In this document: positions 10,401 to 21,756 of the stretch, in pieces
Numbering within the stretch: the stretch's first letter is position 1
Layout: every line of letters begins with the position of its first letter
Assembly: GCF_033568475.1 (NCBI RefSeq)
Contig: NC_133120.1
Coordinates: forward strand, 91,716,151 to 91,780,150
Direction of reading: 5' to 3'
DNA from: Henckelia pumila
Taxonomy: Eukaryota > Streptophyta > Magnoliopsida > Lamiales > Gesneriaceae
Length of the DNA stretch: 64,000 nt
The notes under the pieces: model-generated
The model's input: the letters and a program-made list of their open reading frames with translations, nothing else
Database searches by the model: none
What the model was told of the DNA's origin: nothing
Translations under genes and position numbers: made by a program

Positions 10401-11282
10401 ATGCTCAGAATCCCGAACGATCAAGTTGCAGGACACCGTGCTGGTGATGGGAAACTTGGGCCTCTCATTGATGATTCAGGCTTTTTCTACAAGCCTCTCC
10501 AAGCTGATGGACGTGGATCGAATGAAGTTACTTTCTATGCTTCGTTCTCTTCGAACACCAAGATTCCGGACTATATCAGCAAGTTCTTCCCCAACTTCCA
10601 TGGCACTCAGCTAGTTGAGGCATCCGATGGATCTGGAATGAAACCTCATCTTGTTTTACAAGACCTTAACTTCGGTCGGATAAAACCATCCGTAATGGAC
10701 ATCAAGATTGGTTCCAGAACATGGTCTACACAGGCACCAGAGGAATATATCCAAAAGTGTATGGAGAAAGACAGAGAAACTTCAAGCATTTCGCTTGGAT
10801 TCCGGTTATCGGGTTTGCAAATTTACAACAGTGGAGAATCTGGTGTGTGGAAACCGGATAGGAAGTCTGTCCAGTCTCTTGCGGCAGGTGAAGTTAAGTT
10901 GCTTCTAAGAAAGTTTGTTTCTTCAAGCTCTTGGGATTCGAAACCGGATTGCTCTTTCGCTTGGATCGTTTATGGTGGTTCCTCTGGCATTCTATCGCAG
11001 CTGCTGGAGTTGAAGGCATGGTTTGAGGATCAAACCATGTATCATTTCTGTTCTTGCTCGATTCTTATGATGTTCGAACACGAGCTTGCGAGAAACGGGA
11101 AGAATCCACGATCAGAAATCAAGATCATTGATTTTGCGCATGTTTTCGATGGAGAGGGGGTTATTGATCACAACTTCTTGGGTGGAGTCTGCTCTTTGAT
11201 AAAGATCATCTCTGAGATTCTTACTACTCCGGAAGAGTCATGTACTTCCATCGTCCCCACTGAAAATGGAGTGACCAGATGA
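10401..11282 (+). CDS. IPK2: Inositol polyphosphate multikinase (IPK2 type)
   Basis: A single coding exon of 293 residues, the usual size for plant IPK2. The enzyme phosphorylates Ins(1,4,5)P3 at positions 6 and 3 towards InsP5, feeding phytate and pyrophosphate signalling in nucleus and cytosol. The IPK family motif PxxxDxKxG is present as PSVMDIKIG (residues 96-104). The SSLL-type segment reads FCSCSILMMFE (216-226), and the metal-binding DFAHV lies at 244-248, followed by the conserved DHNFLGG. The N-terminal QVAGHRAGDGKLGPL is also family-typical. The ATG at 10401 gives the expected N-terminus, and an upstream frame starting at 10375 is a different frame. No breaks are seen. IPK2 alpha versus beta is not resolved. 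Confidence 0.95.
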   Translation: MLRIPNDQVAGHRAGDGKLGPLIDDSGFFYKPLQADGRGSNEVTFYASFSSNTKIPDYISKFFPNFHGTQLVEASDGSGMKPHLVLQDLNFGRIKPSVMDIKIGSRTWSTQAPEEYIQKCMEKDRETSSISLGFRLSGLQIYNSGESGVWKPDRKSVQSLAAGEVKLLLRKFVSSSSWDSKPDCSFAWIVYGGSSGILSQLLELKAWFEDQTMYHFCSCSILMMFEHELARNGKNPRSEIKIIDFAHVFDGEGVIDHNFLGGVCSLIKIISEILTTPEESCTSIVPTENGVTR

Positions 11283-12410
11283 TGCTGTGAAGCGATGGAG
11301 AATCGAACGAAAAATGGGCGTGACAACAATTTCAACAATATGATATCGGTGAATATGTAGTTTTTATAAACGAGTAAATAATCTATCTTGATCAAGAATG
11401 TTTGTGATTTTTCAGGGCGTCATAAAAAAAAATTTATCTTTGTGATTTATTTTATTATATTCGGTGGTATATTTTTAATTAACTTCAAATGTCTAAAACA
11501 AGGACGATTTGGCTGGTCTCGCTCTTTTGGACAACAACAATTGACATAGACCATTTCAACTACTGTTCCGTGAACTTTTATGGGAGACTATGTCAACTAC
11601 CTTTTCCACCAATTTAATTATTGGAAATGTCTATGATATATAGTAAACTAATACGAAAATTAATTTGAATTCGCAGTTCATTAAAGAAAAAAAAAACCCA
11701 ACTAAGTGTAACATATATATGCGATGTACCAACATAAGTTAAATCACTTATATTGGTTCGTGTACTTTAGAGATAATTTTCTTAAGCTCTGATTTTGAAA
11801 GTGTATTATTTTTTGACTAGCAATGAAGTGATTCATTCTTTAGCTAAATTTGTTCTTTTTTCCCCTTACAATTTTTTGTAGGTGTTGAGAATTTTCTTTT
11901 GTGACTGGTGGGAACTCATGGGTCGATGAAAACGTTTCGTTTTTCTTTGTATAACAATTGATGAAAAACGTGTATTCTGTCCAACGAGGGATAAACCACA
12001 AGAATATTATCATTATTTTCATTATTTTCTTTATCGGTCTCTACGCGGTTCCTCTATCTAAAACAAAAAAAGGAAAAAAAGAAAAGAAAAGAAAAGGCTA
12101 CTGAATAAAAGATTTAATTAATAAGCATTTTAAACATTTTATTTTACATATGGACATTTCACATAAATAATCTTTTATTTGTTCTAGAGATCATCGAAGG
12201 TTGAGACGAATTTGAACACATTCGAAAATATTTGATTCAAATTATTCCCCACGGTCACGTACTATTCAAATCTAAATCCAAGATCATCTTAAGCTGTAAT
12301 TTTATTTTATGTTTTTTTTTTAAAATAATTGAGCTTGATTAAAGAAATATGGAAGTCGAACTCTAATTTGAACATAATTGAAGCCCATAATAAATTTCTT
12401 CAGCTTTGCA
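11283..12410. other. IPK2 3' UTR and intergenic sequence
   Basis: The first 150 bases are probably 3' UTR. The rest is AT-rich with homopolymer tracts. Short open frames here have no protein character. Nothing else is supported. Confidence 0.6.
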
Positions 12411-12803
12411 TGAATTAATAGGGCTGAAAAAAAATATCGAATTTTCGGTATATCGAAGTTATCGTACCGAAAAAAATATCTAATTTACTGGATTTTCGGT
12501 ATACGTTTTTTTCGGGACGGTACGATAATGGTATGAAATTTGAAAATTTTGGTATATATTGGTATATCGAAATATTATATAAAAATTTAAAAATATATTA
12601 TAATATTTTTAAACGATAAATTTATAAATTATAAACAATACACGGTTTTTTTTGGGTATAAAACGGTATATACCGATACCGTATCGAAATCTAGGTATAC
12701 CTTAAAATTTTGGTATAATTGATATATGTACCGAAATTTTCGATACGATGCGGTACAATATATATTTTTCGATACGATACAATATGACACCGCTGTGAAT
12801 TAA
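12411..12803. mobile_element. hAT-like MITE (377 bp) with 8-bp duplication TGAATTAA
   Basis: Element 12419-12795 starts TAGGGCTGAAAA and ends ACACCGCTG. It is flanked by perfect TGAATTAA copies at 12411-12418 and 12796-12803. The termini are degenerate, but the interior is built from inverted GGTATACCG and ATACCGAT motifs like the element at 30,023, so the two appear related. No coding capacity. Confidence 0.75.
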
Positions 12804-13820
12804 CACATGTGGAGTTAGATTTGAAAAATATATACATGATTCGCATTGCGTTACATAACATTTGCAAATCATGCATCGCTATATTACATGCTTTACATAG
12901 TATTTGTAAATATTTTTAAGAAGAATTTTTGAACTTTTCGAAGGAAAAACTCAAAAGTGCTTTCTAGAACGTTTTCCGACACTATATTATAATTATTTAA
13001 ATCAACATCCAAATATAGTTTTAAAACTATAAATTTTTATTTAAAGACATAACTTGCGACAAATTAGTAAGAAAAAGGAAAAATCCCAATGGGTTTAAGG
13101 CATATACAATATATAATTTGATAACATAGGATAAATCATATGTGCTGCAAACACGAGTACCACCAAAATGGTCTTTTTTCCATAAACTATTTGCCACCAT
13201 TAGATCAGTCTCTGCTAATTGCTATACGACGTCGTTGCAGTAGGTGAAGCGGTCGCCGTCTACAACCGCTTCTTGGTAGGTATATACATCACACGTCGGA
13301 AAAGTCCACACGATGACATCCAAAATTCAAACAATTATTCAACACATAGCTCACTCGTCCTAATATCATGACTCGATTAATAGTCGAGAACTCGGTTTCT
13401 TTTTACGATATTTTTGTGAGCGAATTTGTTTTACTTGATCCGTGTAATTTATGATCAAATCAACGTGGTTTATAAATTATTGTGTCAGTCTAAAAGTTTA
13501 TCTAATATCATATTAAGAGTGTGACCGGTGGATTCCCATGAAATCATTGAAAAAAATAAATTAAATTCAACACGTAATGAAAATCTATAAAATAATGTTT
13601 GTCTATATTTATGTATAGATTATATTTCATATCTGATTGATTGACCATGAATTGAATTAATTCTCTTATCGTGATTTTCACGACAGAAGCCTCCAATTAA
13701 GTCGATATTCATATTTTATACATGGATGGATGTTGTATGTTGTAAACTCGTATTACACAATAGTCATAATTAAAATTAATAAGACATGATTATATTTCGA
13801 TATCACATAACCTATATTAG
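12804..13820. other. Intergenic, distal 4CL upstream region
   Basis: AT-rich with no gene recognised. A GC-richer patch near 13,220-13,270 has no identifiable product. Confidence 0.55.
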
Positions 13821-13826
13821 TATATT

Positions 13827-14116
13827 ACCTACCTCAACCGGACCCCACACCCGGACCTCCACTTCTTCTCACCAACCACCCTTTCCCAGATTCTATACTC
13901 AAATCCCAACAAAAACCAAATTCCCTAATCTGCCCTCGAACAACCCAAAATTCCAACCAACCCCCCAATTTTACCAACCCTTTGGCCAACGCCAAATTAA
14001 TATTTATACCCCTAACTCACCACGTTTCATCCTTAGGTTCAACTCTAACAAGAAAATAGTTGACACCCACAATTCCTTTTAATTCATTTCAAGAAATTAC
14101 ACGTACGTACGTACAC
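13827..14116 (+). promoter_or_regulatory. 4CL core promoter with AC elements, TATA box and leader
   Basis: Four R2R3-MYB AC/P-box elements lie in 150 bp: ACCTACC at 13827-13833 (AC-I), and ACCAACC at 13871-13877, 13956-13962 and 13973-13979 (AC-II type). A TATA-like TATTTATA follows at 14001-14008, about 110 bases before the start codon. AC elements are the recognised cis-signals of phenylpropanoid and lignin genes. The region is C/A-rich and can be read as an open frame (13786-14082), but that is compositional. Confidence 0.8.
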
Positions 14117-17100
14117 ATGGAGACCATGATCACAAAGCAAGAAGAAATCATATTTCGATCGAAGCTCCCCGATATCTACATCCCAAAACACCTCCCGTTG
14201 CACTCTTACTGCTTCGAAAACATCTCCAAGTTCGGTTCGCGACCGTGTCTCATCGACGGGTCGACGGACGAGGTTTACACGTACGAGGATGTCGAGCTTA
14301 CGTCCCGAAGAGTCGGGAGTGGCCTCAGCAAACTTGGGATCAATCAAGGGGACACCATCATGCTCTTGCTCCCGAATTCACCTCAATTCGTGTTCGCGTT
14401 TTTAGGTGCTTCCTACATAGGGGCCGTGTCCACTATGGCGAATCCCTTTTTCACGCCTGCCGAGGTTTTGAAGCAAGTCAAGGCCTCCAATGCCAAGCTT
14501 ATTATCACACAAGCGTGTTATGTGGATAAAGTACGAGACTACGCGCTGGATAATGGCATCAAGGTGATGTGCATCGACTCGCTGCAGCCTGCAGCGGAGG
14601 GGTGTCACCACTTCTCGGAGCTCACTTCGGCCGATGAGAGGGACTTGCCGGCGGTGAAGATACACCCCGACGACGTGGTGGCGCTGCCGTACTCCTCCGG
14701 GACGACGGGGCTCCCCAAGGGTGTGATGCTGACGCATAAAGGTCTGGTGACCAGCGTGGCGCAGCAAGTTGACGGGGAGAACCCGAATTTGTACATACAC
14801 AGCGAGGATGTGATGCTGTGCGTGATGCCTTTGTTTCACATTTACTCTCTCAACTCCGTTTTGCTATGCGGGTTGCGGGTCGGGGCCGCCATTTTGATCA
14901 TGAAGAAGTTTGACATCGTCCCTTTCTTGGAGCTGATGCAGAAGTATAAAGTGACGATTGGGCCCTTCGTGCCGCCGATTGTTTTGGCCATCGCGAAGAG
15001 CCCCGTGGTGGATAAATACGATCTTTCGTCGCTGCGGACGGTGATGTCCGGCGCCGCGCCGCTTGGGAGGGAGTTGGAGGATGCTGTGAGGATCAAGTTT
15101 CCGACCGCCAAACTTGGGCAGGTAACGTATACTTGGTCACCAATAACAATTAATTATTAAGCAAATTCCATTTTCTAACTTTTCATAAAATTCGGTTTCA
15201 AAAAAACTTTTCATATAAATTGAGTTTAGTTATGATTCCCAACGCCATAAATGAATAAAGTTTGTTTTTTTTATAAAAAAATTATTGGCTAAGATTTTAA
15301 ATATAATCTACAAAACTTTAAAATATAAAAGAAAATAATTTTAATCAGAAATAAGTAGTTTTCAACCCGAATCTTTGCTCAAGTACCGTCGGTTATGGGG
15401 CAGTTTCGTTCTATACTTGTAAGTTGGATCTATAAATTGTACTTGTACTCTAAAAAAAATAAAACAGAAATAAAAAAAAAAACCCCAATATCTAAATTAT
15501 GGGTAAATTCAATCTATTTAAAAATTCAATAGATATTTGTGATTACTTGTTACAGAGGCTGGGGGATAGTATATGGGCAAGAGTGCCCATATCTACATCC
15601 TTTAATTGACCCAAGCCCATATATAATTGTACTCATAACATTACAGTTTTAACATTTCCAACTTGCTCAAGAGCCCAAGTAACTATAATATTTTTAACTC
15701 ACCATAAATTTTATTTTTGGGCCTAGTTGCTAGTTCAATCATGGAACATAATATTCTTTTGTTCTAAATATATATCAACTTGGACGCGAGAAGGTAGTCA
15801 AATTTGTTATTATTATTCAAGTACAGCCCCGGTGGCCCCCAGTCTCCATCCCATTAATTGGTGCGAATATTTTCGACGAATTTGATAATGTTTATTATCA
15901 TGAAAAATACGAGGTGTATTTATTTCGCATAAGTATATATACATTGGAATAAATCAGTCAATTTTTGCTTTTAAGATATCATTTATTTTAGAATTTATTC
16001 AATTTTATTGTTTAAGTTACGAAATTATATGAGTTCATTTTCATCTTTAATGCTAATACAATATGCTACATATTTTTCTATGACTATACATATGCTTTAA
16101 AAAAAACGAAATTTACTCATATTTGATATGAAATAATAAACAAAAAACTGCAGGGTTATGGAATGACCGAAGCAGGGCCAGTACTGGCGATGTGCTTAGC
16201 ATTCGCAAAAGAACCATTTGAGATAAAGTCGGGCGCGTGCGGGACCGTGGTCCGAAATGCTGAGATGAAAATCGTGGACACCCATTCCGGAGTTTCTCTA
16301 GGGCGCAACCAAGCCGGTGAAATCTGCATCAGAGGCGATCAAATCATGATAGGTACTTCACATCAAATGTTTTTTTTTATGGAGCTAGTATTAATATATA
16401 CTTAATTACTTATATAATATGTTGTATTGTAATATAAAATTCGTAAAAGTGATAATTCAAAATCATGCATGTATATATAACAAGATCAGGAAAAAGGTCT
16501 CATTTGCCTTTTGAACAAACCTCCACCATCACCAATATCAACGACATATACACTTCAGCTGCCCCCACAAACTTTAATTTAAAAAGTTTGGTGACATTTT
16601 GTTTTTACTTTAGAAGTGTACATCATGATAATTGGGCCAAAAAAAAAAAAAAAAAAAATAGGGTCGAAATTATTTTCCAATGATAGTATCTAGCTTGCTA
16701 GCAAGTCTTATCCGGCTAACCCCACTAGCTAATTCGTGTTTTAAAATCTTATAGTTTTATGTTATGTCATGAATTCAAGGGTATTTGAATGATCCGGAAT
16801 CCACCGGGAAGACGATAGATAAAGAAGGGTGGCTACACACGGGCGATATCGGGTTCATCGATGCCGACGACGAGTTATTCATAGTGGATCGGTTGAAGGA
16901 GATAATTAAATACAAAGGATTTCAGGTGGCACCAGCTGAGCTCGAAGCCATACTCCTCAACCACCCTTGCATTTCCGACGCGGCCGTCGTCCCGTAAGTC
17001 GATCGACATGCATTTTATGCATGAACAAGTAGAGTTGATGAGGTAATTATTAATTTGTGGCTTGTTTTAATTTGTAGCATGAAAGATGAGGCCGCGGGAG

Positions 17101-17421
17101 AAGTTCCGGTCGCCTTTGTTGTGAGATCAAATGGATCGGCCATTTCAGAGGACGAGATTAAGCAGTTTGTTTCTAAACAGGTATATAATTGGCCTTCAAT
17201 TCACCCTTTTTTTTTTTTTTTTTTGTTTATAAATATTTCTCATAAAATTCAATTATCATATATATTAATAGCTCATGTATATTGTTTGTTTGTTTGTGGT
17301 ATACTAGGTGATATTCTACAAGAGAATAAACCGTGTATTTTTCATCGATTCGGTGCCCAAATCTCCATCAGGAAAAATATTGAGAAAGGATCTCAGAGCA
17401 AGATTAGCAGCTGGTGTTTAA
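14117..17421 (+). CDS. 4CL: 4-coumarate:CoA ligase, five exons, intact
   Basis: It converts 4-coumarate and related cinnamates to CoA thioesters through an acyl-adenylate, at the branch to lignin and flavonoids (cytosol). Exons by splice signals and frame: 14117-15121, 16154-16352, 16780-16993, 17078-17180, 17308-17421. The sum is 1635 nt, or 544 residues, the normal family length, with no stops. Box [12 protein letters not shown] lies at residues 193-203, box II GEICIRG at about 390-396, and the C-terminal catalytic lysine in SPSGKIL at about 530. The ATG at 14117 was chosen over an in-frame one at 14060 because it matches the usual N-terminus and sits sensibly after the TATA box. The residue before GYLND is Ile where Lys is usual. 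AC elements upstream support phenylpropanoid control. The last part of the gene is duplicated at 31.4 kb. Confidence 0.96.
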
Positions 17422-17996
17422 ACCATAATTAAAATAAACATTTTCACAAGAATCGCTTTGATTAATTACTCCATCTTTAATTTGCATAAATGTGATGCAT
17501 ATATTTTTGTTTGGAAATTAAATTAAGTACCCATTTGGGAAATTAATCAAATATTGCTTGTAAATTTGTATGTGTGAGGAACTTAAATTCTGGACTCGCG
17601 CAACATATGTACGTATATATCAGTATTTTGTTTAATTTGATAACTTTTTCTCTATAGATCTGCGATATTGAATATGAAACACAAAATAAAGGATAAAAAA
17701 AATTTGATTGGACCGCATTTAAAGGGAAAATAACCAAGATGATATTCCCTTCTAAAGACCAAAAGACAAAATAAATCTAATAACTTTCATGATAAAATCT
17801 CGGAATTGAATATTTACGTGACAAAAATACAAAATATACAAGCGTATAAAAGATGAATAATTTTGCTATTATCTAGCATATATTTAAAATATTAAAAAAA
17901 TAACGTACATACATATATTTATCCAAAAATAATAATTATCACCACGATTATAGCATAGAATGAATCACAAAAATGCCATCATTAAAAAATAATACT
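17422..17996. other. 4CL 3' region
   Basis: AT-rich 3' UTR and intergenic sequence shared with copy 2 for its first 350 bases. About 190 bases before 17,990 are missing from copy 2. Confidence 0.6.
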
Positions 17997-18383
17997 TAGA
18001 ATGTCACGCCCCGATCCCGGGGTCGGGTGACATCGCCATTGCTTTCAAATAAAATTCGAAAATAACCAGACTCTTAATACAGTATATGCAAACCAGTCTT
18101 TTCTCATAAATAAAAGCTTCAAAAAAATTGTCTTTACAACTCGCTAACCCAAAAACTAATACATAATTGTGGAAGCGACTAAAAGACTTAAATATCAAAA
18201 TATTAAATGCAACAATCCCAAAAGAAATAACAAAATTAAATCCTAAAGTTCTTTCTTTCACCAACCCCAAAACTGGTCTTGTTCTCGATCCTCTAATTCT
18301 TCTTCTGTATCATCTGGGTGGGAAAAGGTAAGGGGGTGAGTGTTTTGGGAAACACTCAGCAAGTGGGGGTCGATCGATCATAT

Positions 18384-18431
<48 letters not shown>

Positions 18432-19562
18432 TCAAAAACTCCTAGCATAATTCAAAGCGTAAACATTTCATATCATGTCTTAACATAGCATAGCATGAAC
18501 ATCATCATAACATAATTGACATAACATAACATAACATAACATAACTTTGGCCAGACACTGAAATTCCTCTCATTAATCGTGGCCAACTGATCAGTCCCCT
18601 ATATGTAATTCTTCTAAGGGGTGAGGTCATGGAACGGTTATTATTACCCACCGCATCAGGGTCATAACATAACATGGTTCGGAAATTCCCTTTCCACTCT
18701 TAATTTGAGTGATAACAATGCCAAAACATACTTATAACAAATTCATCAAAAATAACAATTACATAGCAAAATTCGAAAGAATATCATGAACGATCGAAAT
18801 TTTAAATCATACATAATATTTTAAAACATAAGCCCACTTACTGAATTCTTGCGAGTATCAAATACTTGAATAGGCGAAGCTTGAACCAAAAACTTTGGAA
18901 GCACAACTCGAAAATTCAGCCTACTGAATTTTCGAAATTCTGGCAGCCTTCTTGATTAAATTCCCTAAGCATTTTCTTCCTTAGTTCTTGGTCCTAACCT
19001 TCGAATTTATAAGAGAAATGTTGGTAGAAGAATTAGCCTATTTGCTGGAAATAGACCAAAGAAAGTGGACAAAATTCCAAGTGTACCTCAATCTCGAATT
19101 TAAGGCAGACTAGTGGACAACTCTTGAGACTATTCTTTCCAAACTTTTTGGCCAAAGTCCACGTGCACAAGAAGAGAATTGGACAGATTTTTGGACTCCA
19201 AGTGGCAGTCAAATTCTCGAAATTATGGAGGAGAATTGGCAGTCTTGGGGTTCAAACTAAAAGAGGAATTGTAATAGGATTTTGAGAGGTCTTGTGCATT
19301 TATATAGGCGAGGTTGGATAAGATTTTGGGCTGATATGGGGCGATTTGTTGCACTGATTAAGAGAATAAAATCAGCCTTGATTTCGAAAATTGAGGAAGG
19401 AAATCTGACAATACACTAACTTGATTTAATTGCTGAAATAAGTTGGTTTGCATCCAAAAAGCTCAATCTCAAAGAAAAAAAAATATTACTTCTTCCAAGT
19501 TTGGGAGATCATTCCTAAATTGAAAAAAACTTGGAGGCCAAGTTCCGGGTTTTCACATAGAA
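17997..19562 (-). mobile_element. Solo LTR (1556 bp, Tekay-like) with TAGAA duplication
   Basis: The segment 18002-19557 starts TGTCACGCCCC and ends GGTTTTCACA. It is flanked by TAGAA at 17997-18001 and 19558-19562. On the minus strand it begins TGTGAAAACCCGG and ends GATCGGGGCGTGACA, the form of Tekay/Del LTRs. The duplicated block has the empty site at about 32,306-32,320. The LTR includes a TA dinucleotide tract (about 18,387-18,427) and a CATAA tandem array (about 18,515-18,545). Confidence 0.92.
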
Positions 19563-19909
19563 GCCCAAAAAATGCGAGAGCCGTGATAACTGATAATTCA
19601 CGTATATATATATATATATATTGAACTAACTGTTTAATCTTGATTACTTATAATAATCATTAATTTATTTACGTATATAATAACATATATATAATATTAA
19701 CAATATTTATCAGAGGTCAAATGGAATGATGGGCACAGCACATGAGTTTTGGCCTTTTCGTTATAAGCTAGCTCATGTGCAGACCAGTTCTTATTATTTC
19801 CCAATCTATATTTTATCTGGGGAAGGTTTAATTCCATCAATGGCCGCGGCACATGCCAGATTTAGTTCTCATATATGTCCCTGTTTGACTTTGAACTTTG
19901 ATCTGAACA
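19563..19909 (+). promoter_or_regulatory. STAR1 upstream region and leader
   Basis: The stretch from about 19,690 to 19,925 is nearly identical in copy 2 (32,404-32,640) and ends at the first STAR1 exon. It can be read as an open frame from 19,726, but both copies are better explained as promoter and leader. No firm TATA box is assigned. Confidence 0.5.
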
Positions 19910-21216
19910 ATGGCGGATTTTGAAGGTTAGGCCAAATGATCACTCCTAGAAGCTTTTCGGTTTGCGCTTTCAATATATATATATTTTTCTTGGCCTATAG
20001 TTTCAAGATTTATCATAAAGTAATTTCCAGAGCATGAATTTTGCAGTAGTCCTGTTATGCTTTTTACATGTTTCAAAGTGAAACATTTTCTTTTCTTGTA
20101 CGTGTAAACGAATGGTATATCCATCTTCCGTTTTGTGATGACTTTAAAATTTGTATGCATCACCTAAATTAAATCGATGTGTTGATATAGAAATATGAAA
20201 TTTGAACTGATCTTGAATACTGTTTTGTTGTCATTTATGATCCTCCAAGGAGCACAAGAGTACCTGCTATCGGTGAAACCTGAAAATGTTCATGCAATCG
20301 ATTCAAAAATTGAGGTTAGAGATCTCACGAAAGTGACGAACAAGGATCAACGCATACTAAGCAAAGTCAACGTGGATATTCCCAAAAGAGTGATATTCGG
20401 TTTGATCGGGCCGAGTGGCAGCGGAAAGTCAACCTTCCTGCGGGCCCTGAATCGGTTATGGGAGCCCCCTTCTGGCTCTGTCTTTCTTGATGGTGCAGAT
20501 ATTTGTGAGCTTGATGTCGTGGACCTTCGTCGAAAAGTCGGTATGTTGTTCCAGCTTCCAGCTTTGTTTGAAGGTAATTAAAATACTTGATTTCTGAGAA
20601 ATATATCTTTCGGATTCTCCTTGGTTATTTTCTTGAGGGTCGGGGATTTTTGTACAAGCAAGGCTGGTATGTTGGTTTGCAGGTACAGTTGCGGATAACA
20701 TACGCTACGGGCCGAGTTTAAAAGGGAAGAAGTTAAGTGAGGAGGAGGTGTACAAATTACTGGCTCTTGCAGACCTGGATTCATCTTTCTTCCACAAGAG
20801 TGGTGCAGAGTTATCCGTGGGTCAAGCTCAAAGGGTGTCTCTAGCCCGAACCTTGGCCAACGAACCAGAGGTTTGCATATACCGAAAACAAATTTCTTAT
20901 GATCATTTGTTGAAGTCATGGTGTCGTTTAATTTAACTTTCATATCCGTGCATGTTGTGTGAAGGTTTTGCTGCTGGATGAGCCGACGAGTGCGTTGGAT
21001 CCAATATCAACTCAAAACATAGAAGATGTTCTGGTGAAGCTCAAGGAAGATCGAGGAATGACGATTATCATGGTGTCTCACAGCATCAAACAGATACAAA
21101 GGATTGCCGACGTGGTTGCGCTTCTTGTAGATGGCGAGATAGTCGAGATTCTGGAGCCCAATCGTCTCTCCGAGGCTAAGCATCCGATGGCAAAGAAGTA
21201 CCTCCAGCTTAGCTAG
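19910..21216 (+). CDS. STAR1: STAR1/ABCI17-type bacterial-style ABC transporter ATPase, four exons
   Basis: This is the nucleotide-binding subunit that in rice pairs with the membrane protein STAR2/ALS3 to move UDP-glucose and confer aluminium tolerance. Exons: 19910-19925 (only 16 nt, MADFE plus one base), 20250-20573, 20683-20870, 20965-21216. Together they give 259 residues, close to the family's usual size. Walker A GPSGSGKST lies at residues 59-67, the Q-loop Gln at about 107, signature LSVGQ at 157-161, and Walker B VLLLDEP at 177-183. The tiny first exon is supported because splicing to the acceptor at 20249 gives a family-like N-terminus. An ATG at 20195 lies inside the first intron. 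There are no membrane segments, as expected for a separate ATPase subunit. It is convergent with CER3. Confidence 0.93.
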
Positions 21217-21756
21217 TAACTGTGTGATCTCAAATTTTTTGGCTTCTGTTTCGGTTTAATGGTTGAATTTGCATATCTAGTTCTTGTTCTGGGGTAAGTT
21301 TCATGGATGTTTGTTGTGTGTTGTGTTTGCAATTCTATATCAAATGCATTGGATAGTAAATGTTGAGCCACTCATTAGTTGAAAATCATTTGGTGTATTT
21401 ATGTTGAATTGAGGACCGGTAACCAATTAAAGAATCTACTAAAATTAAATAAATATATATAACCTTCTGTAACACATGTTACCTGAATAGCAGAATACAA
21501 AACCACTATGGCCCCTTATTTTTCCATATGGTTGTCAAATTTGCTTAAATCTGAACCATCTTCTTTTCACAATTGCATAAATAATATGGTCTCCTCACAT
21601 AATCGTTTTAGAAAAATACAAAAGTCATTGCGAAATAATGAAAAGAAAGTGAGGAATTTATTAAAATTAATCAATTAAAAATTTGGCATTCTCAATATAT
21701 AGATCATCTAGTAAAATTACTAATGTTTGTGCAGTGTGTGTATATATATATAGAGA
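21217..21756. other. Convergent 3' region between STAR1 and CER3
   Basis: It holds the 3' UTRs of two converging genes. AT-rich, with no other feature. The last 70 bases are retained in copy 2, where they are joined directly to the STAR1 first exon. Confidence 0.6.

Noticed and set aside
13786..14082. 98-codon frame upstream of 4CL
   Set aside because: C/A-rich promoter and leader sequence with AC elements; the frame is compositional.
18385..18430. Long TA tract and CATAA array as a possible origin or CRISPR-like repeat
   Set aside because: Simple microsatellites within an LTR; no spacers and no associated genes.
19726..19923. 65-codon open frame conserved in both duplicated copies (also 32441-32638)
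   Set aside because: It ends at the STAR1 first exon in another frame. Conservation is explained by recent duplication of promoter and leader. No protein family recognised.
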